64,000 nucleotides of DNA from DATKJS01 sp964551995 (GCA_964551995.1 CAZKFD010000014.1:46993-110992); one strand, 5' to 3'; positions 43,806 to 53,945 are shown, numbered from the stretch's first letter. The notes: generated from the sequence alone by a model not told the origin. Made by a program: numbers and translations.

Positions 43806-43839
43806 CCCGATATCACCTCTGAAGCGACATTCTCTGACT
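43806..43839 (+). repeat. Dispersed intergenic repeat R1, copy B (degenerate 3' half)
   Basis: GATATCACCTCTGAAGCGAC; the TTCAACCCAT half is lost (reads CTCTGACTT). Ten nt after the preceding stop. Same orientation as the other copies. Confidence 0.55.
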
Positions 43840-43948
43840 TCATACTCCGGGTTTTCTCTCATTACGCCGGGATCGATTCTTTGAGGGGCAGGCCAGGCCT
43901 TTCGCGCTCAAAAATATCTTTATGAGGATTCTGCTCTAGCGAATGCGC

Positions 43949-44302
43949 TCAGAAGTTCAGGACTTTCGGGGTGTCCTCGACCCAACGGGCGAGCTCGAGC
44001 ATCTTCCCCACAACCACTCCATCTATCAGTTCCTCGCTTTTCAGGCCGCGTGAATCGATACAGGTCCCGCAAACCCGCGCTTCGACCCCAGAACCCACCA
44101 GCTCTTTCATCATTTGGCCCAGATTATAGTAGCCGGCCGGAGGTTTCTGCCCCTTCTTTGCGATCGCCACGGCGTCTCCCAGCAGGAACAGCCTGATATT
44201 TTGCTTAATGGCCACCAGGGCTTTGGCCAGCCTGAGGGCATTCCAAGGCTTTTCGTTCCCGTAAGGAGGCTCACTGATGATCATCACCATAATTCCTTCC
44301 AT
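43949..44302 (-). CDS. DsrE/DsrF-family sulfur-relay-like protein
   Basis: 117 residues from ATG 44300-44302, behind AAAGGAGGGG. DsrE fold pattern: VMIISEPPYGNEKPWNALRL, then IRLFLLGDAVAIAKKGQKPP, YYNLGQMMKELVGSGVEARV and the conserved CGTCIDSRGLKSEELIDGV, with two cysteines where sulfur-carrying family members have their active Cys. It may accept persulfide sulfur or, in archaeal-type relatives, act in redox signalling. Alone on its strand, 175 nt from the phosphate transporter gene. Confidence 0.8.
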   Translation of the reverse strand: MEGIMVMIISEPPYGNEKPWNALRLAKALVAIKQNIRLFLLGDAVAIAKKGQKPPAGYYNLGQMMKELVGSGVEARVCGTCIDSRGLKSEELIDGVVVGKMLELARWVEDTPKVLNF

Positions 44303-44477
44303 CCTCGCCCCTCCTTTAAAGCTAAATGAGACCGACGCTGACACTGCGGAGAACGCTGATTATATTGACAAAGAACCGTTTTCCTGTCCACTCATCTCGT
44401 CGGCCGGACGGGCTGAAGGCGATAGGATTCTTCAGCCGGAGACCTGCATGATCCAGGAACGAGCCCTGAGGAATAAA

Positions 44478-45488
<1,011 letters not shown>

Positions 45489-45530
45489 GAGATGTTCCTG
45501 TCTATCTCGACGATTTCGTAACTGCCCGCG

Positions 45531-45590
45531 CTCACAATACCACCTCTGAAGTGTGGTTTTCAACCCATTTCGCCGCCGCGGCTGGTGGCC
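45531..45590 (+). repeat. Dispersed intergenic repeat R1, copy C
   Basis: ATACCACCTCTGAAGTGTGG, then TTTTCAACCCATT. The following GCC-rich tail CGCCGCCGCGGCTGGTGGCC (45571-45590) resembles the tail of copy D. Lies between the PiT start and the lipoprotein stop, both leftward genes. Confidence 0.75.
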
Positions 45591-45673
45591 TTAAATCTAT
45601 AGAACTCTATGATTGATGATCCGTATAGTCCGGACGAAAGGAAGCCCTGGCCGGGTCGAATTCCCTCTCGGCC

Positions 45674-47320
45674 TCACTGCCTTATCCGGATAGTGGCTAT
45701 CGAACAGGGATATCCCCCAGTGGCATAGGGTGAGCCGGCTATCGGTGTCAGTGCCCCCGTGATAGAGTCGATAGAATAGGCGGAGATATTGGAAGATAGA
45801 AAATTCGCCACATAAGCGAACTTACCTGTGGGGTCAACGGCGATAAAAACGGCATTCGCTTCTGTCGCAAAGGGTGAGCCCGGCATCGCCGTCAAGGCCC
45901 CTGTAGAAGAGTTGATGGTGTAGCCGGAAATATTGAAAGATATGGCATTCGCCACATAAGCAAACTTTCCTGTTGGGTCAACCGCTACAGACCAAGGCTG
46001 TGACCCTGTGGCATAGGGTGAGCCTGGTATCGGTGTCAAGGCCCCCGTGGTCGAGTTGATCGTATAGGCGGAGAGAGTCCAAGATCCTAAATTCACGACA
46101 TAGGCAAACTTGCCTGTGGGGTCGACGGCCATAGAATAGGGATTTGATCCCGCCGCAAAAGGCGAGGCGGCAATCGCCGCCAAGGCCCCCGTGGTCGAGT
46201 TGATCGTATAGCCGGAGACATCGTTCGAGTACTCATTCACGACATAGACGAACTTGCCTTTGGGGTCAATGGCCACAAAAACGGGATTTGACCCCGCCGC
46301 AAAAGGTGAGGCGGCGATCGCCGTCAAAGCCCCCGTGGCAGAGTCGATCGTATAGCCGGAGACATCGTACGAATAGCCGTTCGCGACATAGACGAAGTTG
46401 CCTGTGGGGTCAACGGCTATAGAATAGGGATTTGACCCCGCCGCAAAAGGCGAGGCGGCGATCGCCGCCAAGGCCCCCGTGGTCGAGTTGATCGTATAGC
46501 CGGAGACAATGCCGGGAATTGTCTCATTCACGACATAGGCGAAGTATTTATAGAAGGCAAAGTTTGCGGTGACGGTCTTGTTCCCGTTCATCGTGACCGT
46601 AGTCGGGTTGGCCGTTCCCGTTACGTCTCCCGTCCAATTGCTGAAGGCATATCCGGATGCGGCGGTCGCCGTGAGGGTCACGACTGTTCCGGACGCGTAC
46701 TCGGCCTGGGAGGGTGATACCGCAACGGTTCCCCAGCCCAAAGGCGAGACCTGGACCGTCAGCGTGTAGGTCGGGGCTACAATAAAGTTCGCGGTGACGG
46801 TCTTGTCCCCATTCATTGTGACCGTGGCCGGGTTGGTCGCTCCCGTTGCGTCTCCCGTCCAATTGCTAAAGGCATATCCGGATGCGGCGATCGCCGTGAG
46901 GGTCACGACTGTCCCGGACGCATACACAGCCTGGGAGGGTGATACGACAACGTTTCCCCCGCTCGAAGGCGAGGCCTGGACCGTCAGCGTGTACGTCGGG
47001 CCTGCAATAAAGTTCGCCGTGACGGTCTTGTTCCCATTCATCGTGACCGTGGTCGGGTTGGTCGCTCCCACGGCGTCTCCCGTCCAATTGCTGAAGGCAT
47101 ATCCGGATGCGGCGGTCGCCGAGAGCGTTACGACTGTTCCGGATGCGTACTCAGACTGGGAGGGCGATACGGCAACGGTTCCCCCGCCCGAAGGCGAGGC
47201 CTGGACCGTCAGCGTGTATTTTGTCGTGGGTGGAGTCGACGAACTTCCGCCGACACCACAAGCCACATAGGGCACAACAAGAAATCCAACTAATACAGCC
47301 TTCGCAAAGACACCTTTCAT
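45674..47320 (-). CDS. Surface lipoprotein with three InlB-type repeats and a YncE-like beta-propeller
   Basis: 548 residues. Lipoprotein signal MKGVFAKAVLVGFLVVPYVA with Cys21 (lipobox-like YVAC). Three near-identical repeats of about 74 residues at about 33-255, each with YTLTVQASPSGGGTVAVSPS and GYAFSNWTGDAVGATNPTTV, match the bacterial repeat (InlB_B_2/Listeria-Bacteroides) domain. A propeller of six clear blades follows, each of about 47 residues with SGYTINSTTGALAAIAASPF and YSIAVDPTGNFVYVAN. This is the lactonase/YncE-type seven-bladed propeller. Probably on the outer surface in adhesion or ligand binding. Blades are so alike at DNA level that copy number may vary. Confidence 0.85.
   Translation of the reverse strand: MKGVFAKAVLVGFLVVPYVACGVGGSSSTPPTTKYTLTVQASPSGGGTVAVSPSQSEYASGTVVTLSATAASGYAFSNWTGDAVGATNPTTVTMNGNKTVTANFIAGPTYTLTVQASPSSGGNVVVSPSQAVYASGTVVTLTAIAASGYAFSNWTGDATGATNPATVTMNGDKTVTANFIVAPTYTLTVQVSPLGWGTVAVSPSQAEYASGTVVTLTATAASGYAFSNWTGDVTGTANPTTVTMNGNKTVTANFAFYKYFAYVVNETIPGIVSGYTINSTTGALAAIAASPFAAGSNPYSIAVDPTGNFVYVANGYSYDVSGYTIDSATGALTAIAASPFAAGSNPVFVAIDPKGKFVYVVNEYSNDVSGYTINSTTGALAAIAASPFAAGSNPYSMAVDPTGKFAYVVNLGSWTLSAYTINSTTGALTPIPGSPYATGSQPWSVAVDPTGKFAYVANAISFNISGYTINSSTGALTAMPGSPFATEANAVFIAVDPTGKFAYVANFLSSNISAYSIDSITGALTPIAGSPYATGGYPCSIATIRIRQ
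45690..47220. repeat. Tandem DNA repeats inside the lipoprotein gene
   Basis: About six units of roughly 141 bp (about 45690-46540, one per propeller blade) and three units of roughly 222-225 bp (about 46555-47220, one per InlB-type domain). Units share long exact stretches, for example the leftward GTCGAGTTGATCGTATAGCC at several blades and CTTGTTCCCATTCATCGTGA-like blocks in the domain units. Confidence 0.85.
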
Positions 47321-47418
47321 CAGCCGCCCCGCCCCTTAAAGAAATCTAATAAACCGCGGATTCGTTCTTGAGGAAATCTTACCCCTCTTATTTATATTAG
47401 AGCTACAGAAGAGCCTTG

Positions 47419-47817
47419 TCAACTGCTTGTATGGCGCCTCAGGCGCCGGCGGTCCTTAATCTTGTTCACTCCACCCGTTTCTCCCACGCGTGGAATTTTA
47501 ATCGTCTCCGGAGAAGCTGCAAAGACATCAGCCTTTTCTTTATCCGTCATCTTTGGGTCGAAACTAAAGAGTTTATCGAGGAAATCCGATACGCCCTCAA
47601 GCTCCTTCATGGAAGCGAATTGACCTGAGGGCATTTTTAAGGGTGTCCCCTTTTCCACACTATCAGCAAATGGACGGCCAGGGATGCGGTGCTCTTTCTC
47701 TTCTGGATGCTCGTAGAGACCCAGCAAACGCCGCCCCATTTTTGCTTCCCTGTTCTTATTATAGCGCCGCGATCGATCGATCGTCTTCGATGCCATTATG
47801 GCCAGATATATCTTCAA
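47419..47817 (-). CDS. Small hypothetical protein
   Basis: 132 residues if the TTG at 47815-47817 is used (AGGTGAGG just upstream); internal ATGs at 47796 or 47739 are alternatives. Strongly charged sequence: DRSRRYNKNREAKMGRRLLG, then KEHRIPGRPFADSVEKGTPL and a basic tail KIKDRRRLRRHTSS. No recognisable domain or signal. The tail coincides with the hairpin GGCGCC/GGCGCC also seen next to repeat copy D. May be real or a decayed gene. Confidence 0.35.
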   Translation of the reverse strand: MKIYLAIMASKTIDRSRRYNKNREAKMGRRLLGLYEHPEEKEHRIPGRPFADSVEKGTPLKMPSGQFASMKELEGVSDFLDKLFSFDPKMTDKEKADVFAASPETIKIPRVGETGGVNKIKDRRRLRRHTSS

Positions 47818-47840
47818 ATCCTCACCTAGGGGAGCGAGCG

Positions 47841-47978
47841 ATGTTAGGGGAAACCATCATGAGCGCAAAGTTCATCATCACATTTGTCCTCTGCGCCATT
47901 CTCATGCTGCTGTCGGTGGTTATGAGAATATCCAAGCCGATGCCGGGCGCGCGCCGAATAGAGCGATCTTGCCAATAA
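47841..47978 (+). CDS. Small single-pass membrane protein (45 residues)
   Basis: Starts at ATG 47841 with GGGGAG nearby, or at ATG 47859 behind AGGGGAAA. One hydrophobic helix (FIITFVLCAILMLLSVVM) followed by a basic tail ISKPMPGARRIERSC. The layout is that of bacterial small membrane proteins with the positively charged end inside. No homolog recognised. Confidence 0.3.
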   Translation: MLGETIMSAKFIITFVLCAILMLLSVVMRISKPMPGARRIERSCQ

Positions 47979-48103
47979 TGATCGAAATTTTTGCTCGTTT
48001 CGAGGACTCTCTCCGTGCGCGGCACGGCAGATTTGCGGAAACTCTCGTGAGCGGCCCAACCTCAGACGGCAGCGCTCAAAACGACAATTTCTCGACGCCC
48101 CTC

Positions 48104-49936
48104 TCAGTAGTTCGCGCGAGCACGAACTTCCGCGAGCGGTTTCGCCAGGTCCGCGAGCAGTTCGGGCCCGACCACGGAAAAAGGCGTGGTCCCATAGCAC
48201 AACAATCGATCGTGGAAATCGTGCAGCGAAGCATCGGTCCCGGCCTTTGCCCAGTATTCCGCGAGCAGGGACTCGAGCTGTGCGCGCCCTGACGTGTAGG
48301 CGATCGCATTGCCCGGCCCCAAGGCGATCCCGGCGATCGCCGCTTTCGCCTGCTCCGGCGTGAAGCCGGTCTGACGGGCAAAGAACTCGGTCGCTTGTTC
48401 CGCGCTCCAGGCGCCGCAGGCCAGCTCCGGATCGACAATGGCGCGGGCGCCCCGGACGCGCTCCCATTGCGCGACGAAGGTGCGCGCGTCCAAGTCGTCG
48501 CCGAAGAGGCCGAGCTGCAAAAAAAGTTCTTCGCCGTAGTACGCCCAACCCTCCGCGAACTCGCCGTTGTCCTGGATCTTGCGGACAAAATCCGGTTGGC
48601 GGCGGGCAATAGAAAGCTGCAGGAAGTGGCCGGGCATGGCTTCGTGCGCCGCCGTAGAAAGGATGCGGTCGCGGTCGAAGTCCTCGTTGGCATCCAGCTT
48701 CTTTGCCGCTTCCTCGAGCGACGTCGGAGGGGTGATAAAATAGAATCCGGTGGAACTTGCGCTGAATAACAGCGGCGAAAACATAGACGCGCCCGGCGAA
48801 ACCGGCTGGAGAAACTTGGGCGTCTCGATGACCTGAATCTCCCCAAGCCATGACGGCGCGTCCACCACGCTGTGCCGGGTGACGAATTCGCGCAATTCGG
48901 CGATGCGCGCCCGGTAGTAGTCGATCAGCGCGGCCCCGCCGGGAGCCAAGCCTCCGCCCGTGGCCGGCCCGATGGGGGTGCCACGCTCCCTGGCCGTGTC
49001 CTCGGCCCAGATCTGCACGGCCCAACCATGCGCCAGCTCGTCGCGCCCCATGCGCTCGATATCCGCCGCGTTAAACGGCAAGAGCTGCTCGTCGTGCAAC
49101 ATGGCGTCGTACGCGGCACGGCCCATGGCAAAGTTTTCCGGCCAGGACGCCGCATGCTCATCGATGAACTCTTTGCTCCGGTCCATAGCGGCAAGCGCGG
49201 CGTCGCGGGCTTTGACGAATGCAGCGAAGCGGTCCGCCGGCAATTGCGCCTTCGCCGCATCGGCCAGCGGACCGTTCAAGAAACTGGGCGCACCGGCCAG
49301 CTGCTCGGCGCCCGTGACGCCGAAGAGATGCCCGGGGTAGGTGACGAGTGCGTTCCCGGCCGCGATGTAGGCCGGCGCCGCGGAGAGCCGCGCGGTGATC
49401 TTCTGCCACGCGGCGGACACGTCCCCTCGCGTCGCGCCCTCCCTGCCGGCAACGGGCAGATGGAGGAATTGAGCATAGATCGCGTTGAGGACGGCGAAGG
49501 CCGGCCCGGAGGGATCCTTCTCGTAGGTTTTGTAAACCGTGTACTGCCGCTCCATGCCGACCAGTCGCGCACGGAGCAATTGAGCGTCGTCGCGGTCCAC
49601 GAGCGAGGCTCCCTCAAGAGAGATAGACGCGAGTTCGTTCTCCCAGGCGCGAATCAGGGCCAGATCCCGAGCCTTTTCGGCCTCGGAAGGCGTGTCGAGC
49701 TGGCCGTCTTCGTCGCTCAGGCCGAGGGAGGTTGCGTCGAGCGGATGCAGTTTCGCCCACTGGAAGGTCATTGTCCGCGCCAGGGCCTGGAGACGCTCAG
49801 TGGTGGTGGGCAGTGCGGTCGCCGCATGAAGCGCGACCGTCGCCTGAACCGCAACCAGGGACACGCAGAGAACTGCGCCGAGACTTCGGAGAATTTGTGT
49901 GAACAAAGCCGTAATCAATCTGTTCGATCGCATCAT
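48104..49936 (-). CDS. DUF885-family exported putative metallopeptidase
   Basis: 610 residues from ATG 49934-49936 (a second ATG follows at once; GGAAGCGAGG upstream). Signal peptide about residues 1-40 (LRSLGAVLCVSLVAVQATVA). The DUF885 motif HEAMPGHFLQL lies at residues 431-441 (HExxxGH-type). EGWAYYGEELFLQLGLFGDD and YTSGRAQLESLLAEYW are the other conserved blocks. Close relatives are thought to be zinc carboxypeptidase-like enzymes of the periplasm. Full length and intact. Third exported peptidase-like gene in about 14 kb. Confidence 0.88.
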   Translation of the reverse strand: MMRSNRLITALFTQILRSLGAVLCVSLVAVQATVALHAATALPTTTERLQALARTMTFQWAKLHPLDATSLGLSDEDGQLDTPSEAEKARDLALIRAWENELASISLEGASLVDRDDAQLLRARLVGMERQYTVYKTYEKDPSGPAFAVLNAIYAQFLHLPVAGREGATRGDVSAAWQKITARLSAAPAYIAAGNALVTYPGHLFGVTGAEQLAGAPSFLNGPLADAAKAQLPADRFAAFVKARDAALAAMDRSKEFIDEHAASWPENFAMGRAAYDAMLHDEQLLPFNAADIERMGRDELAHGWAVQIWAEDTARERGTPIGPATGGGLAPGGAALIDYYRARIAELREFVTRHSVVDAPSWLGEIQVIETPKFLQPVSPGASMFSPLLFSASSTGFYFITPPTSLEEAAKKLDANEDFDRDRILSTAAHEAMPGHFLQLSIARRQPDFVRKIQDNGEFAEGWAYYGEELFLQLGLFGDDLDARTFVAQWERVRGARAIVDPELACGAWSAEQATEFFARQTGFTPEQAKAAIAGIALGPGNAIAYTSGRAQLESLLAEYWAKAGTDASLHDFHDRLLCYGTTPFSVVGPELLADLAKPLAEVRARANY

Positions 49937-50264
49937 GACCTCGCTTCCGGTTTGATGATTGTCCACGCTTACGCTGTCGACGGAGGCGCGGGGCACTCTC
50001 GATGGGATAACGCCGATCAGCTGCTTGCGACCGAGGAGATCCGGCAGCCGATAGCGACAGAGACTCAAAAGGACAGAGCCGAGATGAAGGCGGCGCGGAT
50101 GTCCTTTTTCCGCCCGGCGTAAAATCCCCCCCTTCAAGCTCTCGGAACCGATTTTTCTTCTCATGGAGTAAGGATAGGTCCGCCCTTAACAGGAGTCAAG
50201 AACTCAAGGTTCGTCGGGCGGGAGACGTGCGACTCCGAGTGTCAGTCCGGAGGAAGGGGAACCT

Positions 50265-50338
50265 CATCCCTGAAAACTGTGCCAACGAGGATGTTATAAA
50301 AACTCCATTTTTGGCTAAACCGATTTTCAGCGGGCAGG
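50265..50338 (+). repeat. Dispersed intergenic repeat R2, copy 1
   Basis: Begins ATCCCTGAAAACTGTGCC; further blocks ATGTTA, TCCATTTTTGGC and GATTTTCAG are shared in order with copy 2 at 57843-57917. Non-coding. Part of the large gap 49937-51045. Confidence 0.6.
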
Positions 50339-50386
50339 TCCCTCTGGTTCGAAAAGAGGTGGCTTCGGGGCCCAAAAACGGGGGAA

Positions 50387-50652
50387 TTTGTGACACGGCT
50401 GTGACACGGGAGCCAAGAACCGGCTCCTCCGTTCCGGCCGGAATTCCCGCGTCTGCTTCAGAATCAGTGAGTTAAATGAAATGCCCCTGGCCTGACTCGA
50501 ACAGGCGACAAACGGATTAGGAATGACTCCTTGGACTCAGCATTCTTCAGGGGAAAATCGAGTTTTCCCCATATAAACGACGTTTTCCTCTTAAGCACCG
50601 TTAGGCGAAATTAGGCAGGTTTTAGCACATTTGTGACACGGCTGTGACATGG
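50387..50652 (+). repeat. Direct repeat pair around the tRNA-like relic
   Basis: TTTGTGACACGGCTGTGACA occurs exactly at 50387-50406 and 50630-50649, 243 nt apart in the same orientation, bracketing the tRNA-like relic and a GGGGAAAA/TTTTCCCC hairpin (50550-50570). It may be the trace of an integration or excision event. Confidence 0.6.
50482..50554 (-). other. tRNA-like relic (copy 2)
   Basis: Minus strand: acceptor-like CCCCTG pairs with CAGGGG about 60 nt later, and a T-arm GCCTG-TTCGAGT-CAGGC is perfect, directly followed by the 3' acceptor half. The anticodon arm is not canonical (no T33 in a seven-base loop), the D-arm cannot be drawn, and no CCA is encoded. I therefore call it a decayed tRNA or an attachment-site remnant, not a tRNA gene. 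The remaining gap (50653-51045) shows nothing I can support. Confidence 0.45.
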
Positions 50653-51045
50653 CGGAGGGGTCTGCCTTGGCTCTGTAAGCCAATCTACCCAATTAGACCC
50701 AGCCCTCCATTGCATCCAGAGTCAATCCCCCCAAACGATTCCCCAGAAATGGGGTCAATCCCCAATATCATTATGACCAATACAAGAGGATTGATGAATG
50801 AGTAGGACTGAGTTAGATAGATAATATTATCGGTACTTCTGTCTTTGATTATCCTGCAACGTTACCCAATGTGCTCGGAGACAGTCATATCCCCCAAATA
50901 GGAATTTCAAGACGCGGTTACCCGCTCTCTAATTCGCGGTAGTTTTCTAGCATATCGATGTATCTGGCGTCCCGAACGCCAAGACTAGGCGGGCCGTGCT
51001 GAAGGGCAACTGACCGGAGGGAATAGAAGCAGGCCTGTTCAGTGC

Positions 51046-51455
51046 CTAATAAATTTTCTCTGGCCCCTTAACAAATCCGACCATGGCGTCCACAAACAGG
51101 GACTCGGTACCCGCATTTGTGATCCTAATCTTATCTGTCCACACAGTCCCTTCCGGCCATCCGTGAAAAAAGGGTGTGATATTCCACTGCCAATGGATAT
51201 CCAGTCATAACAATGCTCGCCCTTGGCGTTCCGGATAAGAATCTAGCCTTCGAGGATACCTGGCGAATCTCCCTTGGCGACTATAGCGCCGCTGTAGGCG
51301 AGCCCCACCCCGAGATACTCAATTGCGCGACGGGGAAGACATAAAGTCTCTTCTCCATGGGCAGGACGAGTTGGCCGCCGAGCAGGATTTCCGCATAACG
51401 GCCGTCCGGCGCGCCCAGGGCAGTCCAAAAAGGGTCCAAGAAAGGGGCTAACCAG
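51046..51455 (-). pseudogene. Frameshifted relic of a hypothetical protein
   Basis: Minus-strand reading gives protein-like sequence in pieces. GAPDGRYAEILLGGQLVLPM and KRLYVFPVAQLSISGWGSP sit in one frame until a TAG. VAKGDSPGILEG then continues in a second frame, ending at a stop, after which LIRNAKGEHCYDWISIGSGI reads on. After a further shift, HGWPEGTVWTDKIRITNAG and DAMVGFVKGPEKIY run to a TAG at 51046-51048. At least two frameshifts are needed to join them, so the gene is dead. Its parent is not recognised; no start is visible. Confidence 0.5.
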
Positions 51456-51475
51456 GGGCCACGCCGGCGTGAGAT

Positions 51476-51721
51476 TCAACCCTTAGTTTCCTTGCCACTC
51501 GGCTTTTTGTTAGCCTTGGCAATCTTCGCCACGACCCTCTCGTGAATCTTGATGGACTTTAGCAATGTCTTTTTCAACCCGCGCAAAGGTGTTACTCTTT
51601 TCTTATCGTGCGGGTCTGCGCTCTGTGCCGCTTTCTGGATAGCAGGCTCAATCTTCACAAGCCACTCCCGATCCCTGGTGATTGCCAGCCTACAGGCTGT
51701 CTCAAGCTCTTCCATACTCAT
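51476..51721 (-). CDS. Small helical hypothetical protein
   Basis: 81 residues behind AGGGGAAATAAC. Helical and charged: MSMEELETACRLAITRDREW, then KIEPAIQKAAQSADPHDKKR and a lysine-rich C-terminus (AKANKKPSGKETKG). No motif recognised. Good ribosome site and amino-acid composition support a real gene. Stands beside the frameshifted relic. Confidence 0.55.
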   Translation of the reverse strand: MSMEELETACRLAITRDREWLVKIEPAIQKAAQSADPHDKKRVTPLRGLKKTLLKSIKIHERVVAKIAKANKKPSGKETKG

Positions 51722-51872
51722 GTTATTTCCCCTTTTCGATTAACTTGGCTCTCCGGAGACGCGTCTTCCGCCGCTCCCGACGCTTGCCCTTCTCGAGCCA
51801 CTCAGAAATGGCCTGGCGAAGAACCGAACTATCAGACCGTTCCTCGGGCGCGTGGCGGACCCCACTTCACTT

Positions 51873-52217
51873 TTAGCCCAAAATATCTTCTTTATTGCAG
51901 AGGCGATGACCTTTTCCGCATACAAAAAGATAGAACCATTCCGACTTTAGTTCAGAACCAACGTTGGCCTTCTCAGGCTTGCCCCGATTAAAATTCAAGT
52001 CCTCATGACAGACAGGACACTTTCCTTCATCCATTTCAAAAAGCCCCAGTGAGCATAATTCACATTTCCTATCAAGGGCTTCTTGTTCATCACCATAGCG
52101 AGCGATATCCTCGATTGGCCCGTCTGGCTTAGAACGAGTTTTCCCCACGGCTTTCACTCCTTCGTCGCAACCATCCTTGTCTCGGTTCTTACAGGACCAC
52201 ATTAAATATCTCGGCAT
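51873..52217 (-). CDS. Zinc-ribbon hypothetical protein
   Basis: 114 residues behind AGAGGTGG. Cysteine pairs CELCSLGLFEMDEGKCPVCH (about residues 52-71, CX2C...CX2C zinc ribbon), and additional single Cys in MWSCKNRDKDGCDEG and FVCGKGHRLCNKED that could form a second metal site. No other domain. Possibly a small regulator or nucleic-acid-associated protein; function unknown. Confidence 0.65.
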   Translation of the reverse strand: MPRYLMWSCKNRDKDGCDEGVKAVGKTRSKPDGPIEDIARYGDEQEALDRKCELCSLGLFEMDEGKCPVCHEDLNFNRGKPEKANVGSELKSEWFYLFVCGKGHRLCNKEDILG

Positions 52218-52352
52218 CTTCCACCTCTTGCTATCCCGATTCTACTGCCGCCATCTCGAAGATGCAAGGCATAAACTTCTAAGCTCCCAAGGACAGAGCA
52301 GGACGCGCAGTCGCTTTATCGACATCAACGTCTTCTTTGAAAAAGCGACTTA

Positions 52353-52607
52353 TTAAATAGATTGCTCCCGCTTCTTCCTGAGCTTCCGCGTTCTCTTCAC
52401 GAATTTCTTATAGAGACGCATAATCCTGGACTCATGGTCGCGCCGGACGCGCTCGAGCGCCCTGAGACAAGCAGAGGCGGAATCTTGGGGGGAATAGGGT
52501 AGGTGTCTACTGGCCAGTAGAGAGTTATATTGAGATGGGCTTATCCTCCGGGAGGTTAAGGGATTCTTTCGGGCATACCCCTGTTGATCTCCAATCGAGA
52601 ATGCCAT
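52353..52607 (-). CDS. Doubtful small basic protein
   Basis: 84 residues. Only the C-terminal 45 look protein-like (ACLRALERVRRDHESRIMRL, then KFVKRTRKLRKKREQSI, a basic amphipathic helix). The N-terminal half has random-looking composition and no clear ribosome site precedes any start. Could be the end of a decayed gene. Confidence 0.22.
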   Translation of the reverse strand: MAFSIGDQQGYARKNPLTSRRISPSQYNSLLASRHLPYSPQDSASACLRALERVRRDHESRIMRLYKKFVKRTRKLRKKREQSI

Positions 52608-52766
52608 GTCGTTTCAAAGGCCTCAGGTCTGGAAGTTTAACAGTAACGTTTCTTAGAGGAGCAATTTTCTTTCATAGTGTCAACCTTCTTAAAGGGCCAA
52701 GCGTCTTTATATTGAAGCGTACTGGTCATGGGATTAACTCAATTATTAGGGTATCGGAGGTCTCAT

Positions 52767-53945
52767 ATGGAACGGCTCGTATCCAGACTCCTTATCGTTG
52801 TCACTCTGTCGTGTTTCTGCTTACAAGCTCAGCAAGCTCCCGTTGAACAGGACAGATATCAAGCCGCAGAAAAGGCCAGAGCAGACTTGTGGCAGGCCAA
52901 GAAATACAGGCAAGCCGTGACCGTTCTCCTTTCTCTCTACAACGACAGCTACTTCCTGGATCTCCCCAGCGATAAACGCATCTCCATCCTCTACAACCTG
53001 GCCTGCGGATGTTCTTTGCTTGGCGAAACGGCAAAGTCTATTGCTTTCTTGGATCAGGCTTTGGCCGCCGGATACCGCGATTATTATGAACTACAGTCCG
53101 ATTCAGATTTCACGAATGTCCAGAAGGAGAAAGATTTCCAACACCTTTTGGCCAAGTTAAAGAGCGTTGGCGATTATGCACAGATCCTCAGAGACCACGC
53201 CACCTACAAATCTCAGCTAGAACTCAACATGCCCACCTTCACTTATCAGCCAGCAACGGAATCGGAGCTGCAGGAGCTTCGTCGGAAATATCACCTGGAT
53301 GAAGTGGCCGGTCAAGGCGATGACGTGTCGCGCATCATCAACTTAATGCGATGGGTTCATAAAACGATCCGACATGACGGCAGTTCTCGTAATCCTCAGC
53401 CGGCTAATGCCCTGCATATTTTCGAGGTTTGCGAAAAGGAAAAGCGCGGCGTCAACTGCCGCATGCTGGCGACAGTGCTGAACGAAGTGTATTTGGCCAT
53501 GGGCTTTAAATCGCGGCATATTACCTGCCTGCCGAAATGGAAGGATGACCCGGATTGCCACGTCATCAACGTCGTTTATGCGCCGAGCCTGGGCAAGTGG
53601 ATTTATATGGACCCATCTTTCGAGGCCTATTTCAAGAACGAGGAAGGGGAACTGCTGAGCATCGCCGAAGTGCGCCAATACATCATCCAGAAAAAGAAAA
53701 TCGTCCTCGACAAAGAGGCCAATCATAATGGAGAAGAAGCCACTCCTCAGGAATGGTATTTGGACTATATGAGCAAGAATCTTTTTCATTTCAGCTGTCC
53801 GGCGGCCAGCGAATTCGGTTATGAGTCGAAGCCCGGCAATCTTCACGTTTATCTCGAGCCCGCGAATATGCCCCTACAGAAGAGCACCAATTCCGAGATC
53901 TATACCACGGATGCCGAGCGTTTCTGGAGCTTACCCGAGAAATGA
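52767..53945 (+). CDS. Exported transglutaminase-like cysteine protease-fold protein
   Basis: 392 residues from ATG 52767 behind GGAGGT. Signal peptide MERLVSRLLIVVTLSCFCLQ up to about residue 24. Residues 30-150 are TPR-like (KYRQAVTVLLSLYNDSYF, NLACGCSLLGETAKSIAFLD). The transglutaminase core has a complete triad: C231 in RGVNCRMLATVLNEVYLAMG, H265 in DPDCHVINVVYAP and D282 in WIYMDPSFEAYF. Such bacterial proteins crosslink or cleave cell-wall peptides. Repeat R1 copy D lies about 700 nt downstream. Confidence 0.82.
   Translation: MERLVSRLLIVVTLSCFCLQAQQAPVEQDRYQAAEKARADLWQAKKYRQAVTVLLSLYNDSYFLDLPSDKRISILYNLACGCSLLGETAKSIAFLDQALAAGYRDYYELQSDSDFTNVQKEKDFQHLLAKLKSVGDYAQILRDHATYKSQLELNMPTFTYQPATESELQELRRKYHLDEVAGQGDDVSRIINLMRWVHKTIRHDGSSRNPQPANALHIFEVCEKEKRGVNCRMLATVLNEVYLAMGFKSRHITCLPKWKDDPDCHVINVVYAPSLGKWIYMDPSFEAYFKNEEGELLSIAEVRQYIIQKKKIVLDKEANHNGEEATPQEWYLDYMSKNLFHFSCPAASEFGYESKPGNLHVYLEPANMPLQKSTNSEIYTTDAERFWSLPEK

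Noticed and set aside
50482..50554. Functional tRNA gene
   Set aside because: T-arm and acceptor pairing are good, but there is no canonical anticodon loop with T33, no D-arm and no CCA.
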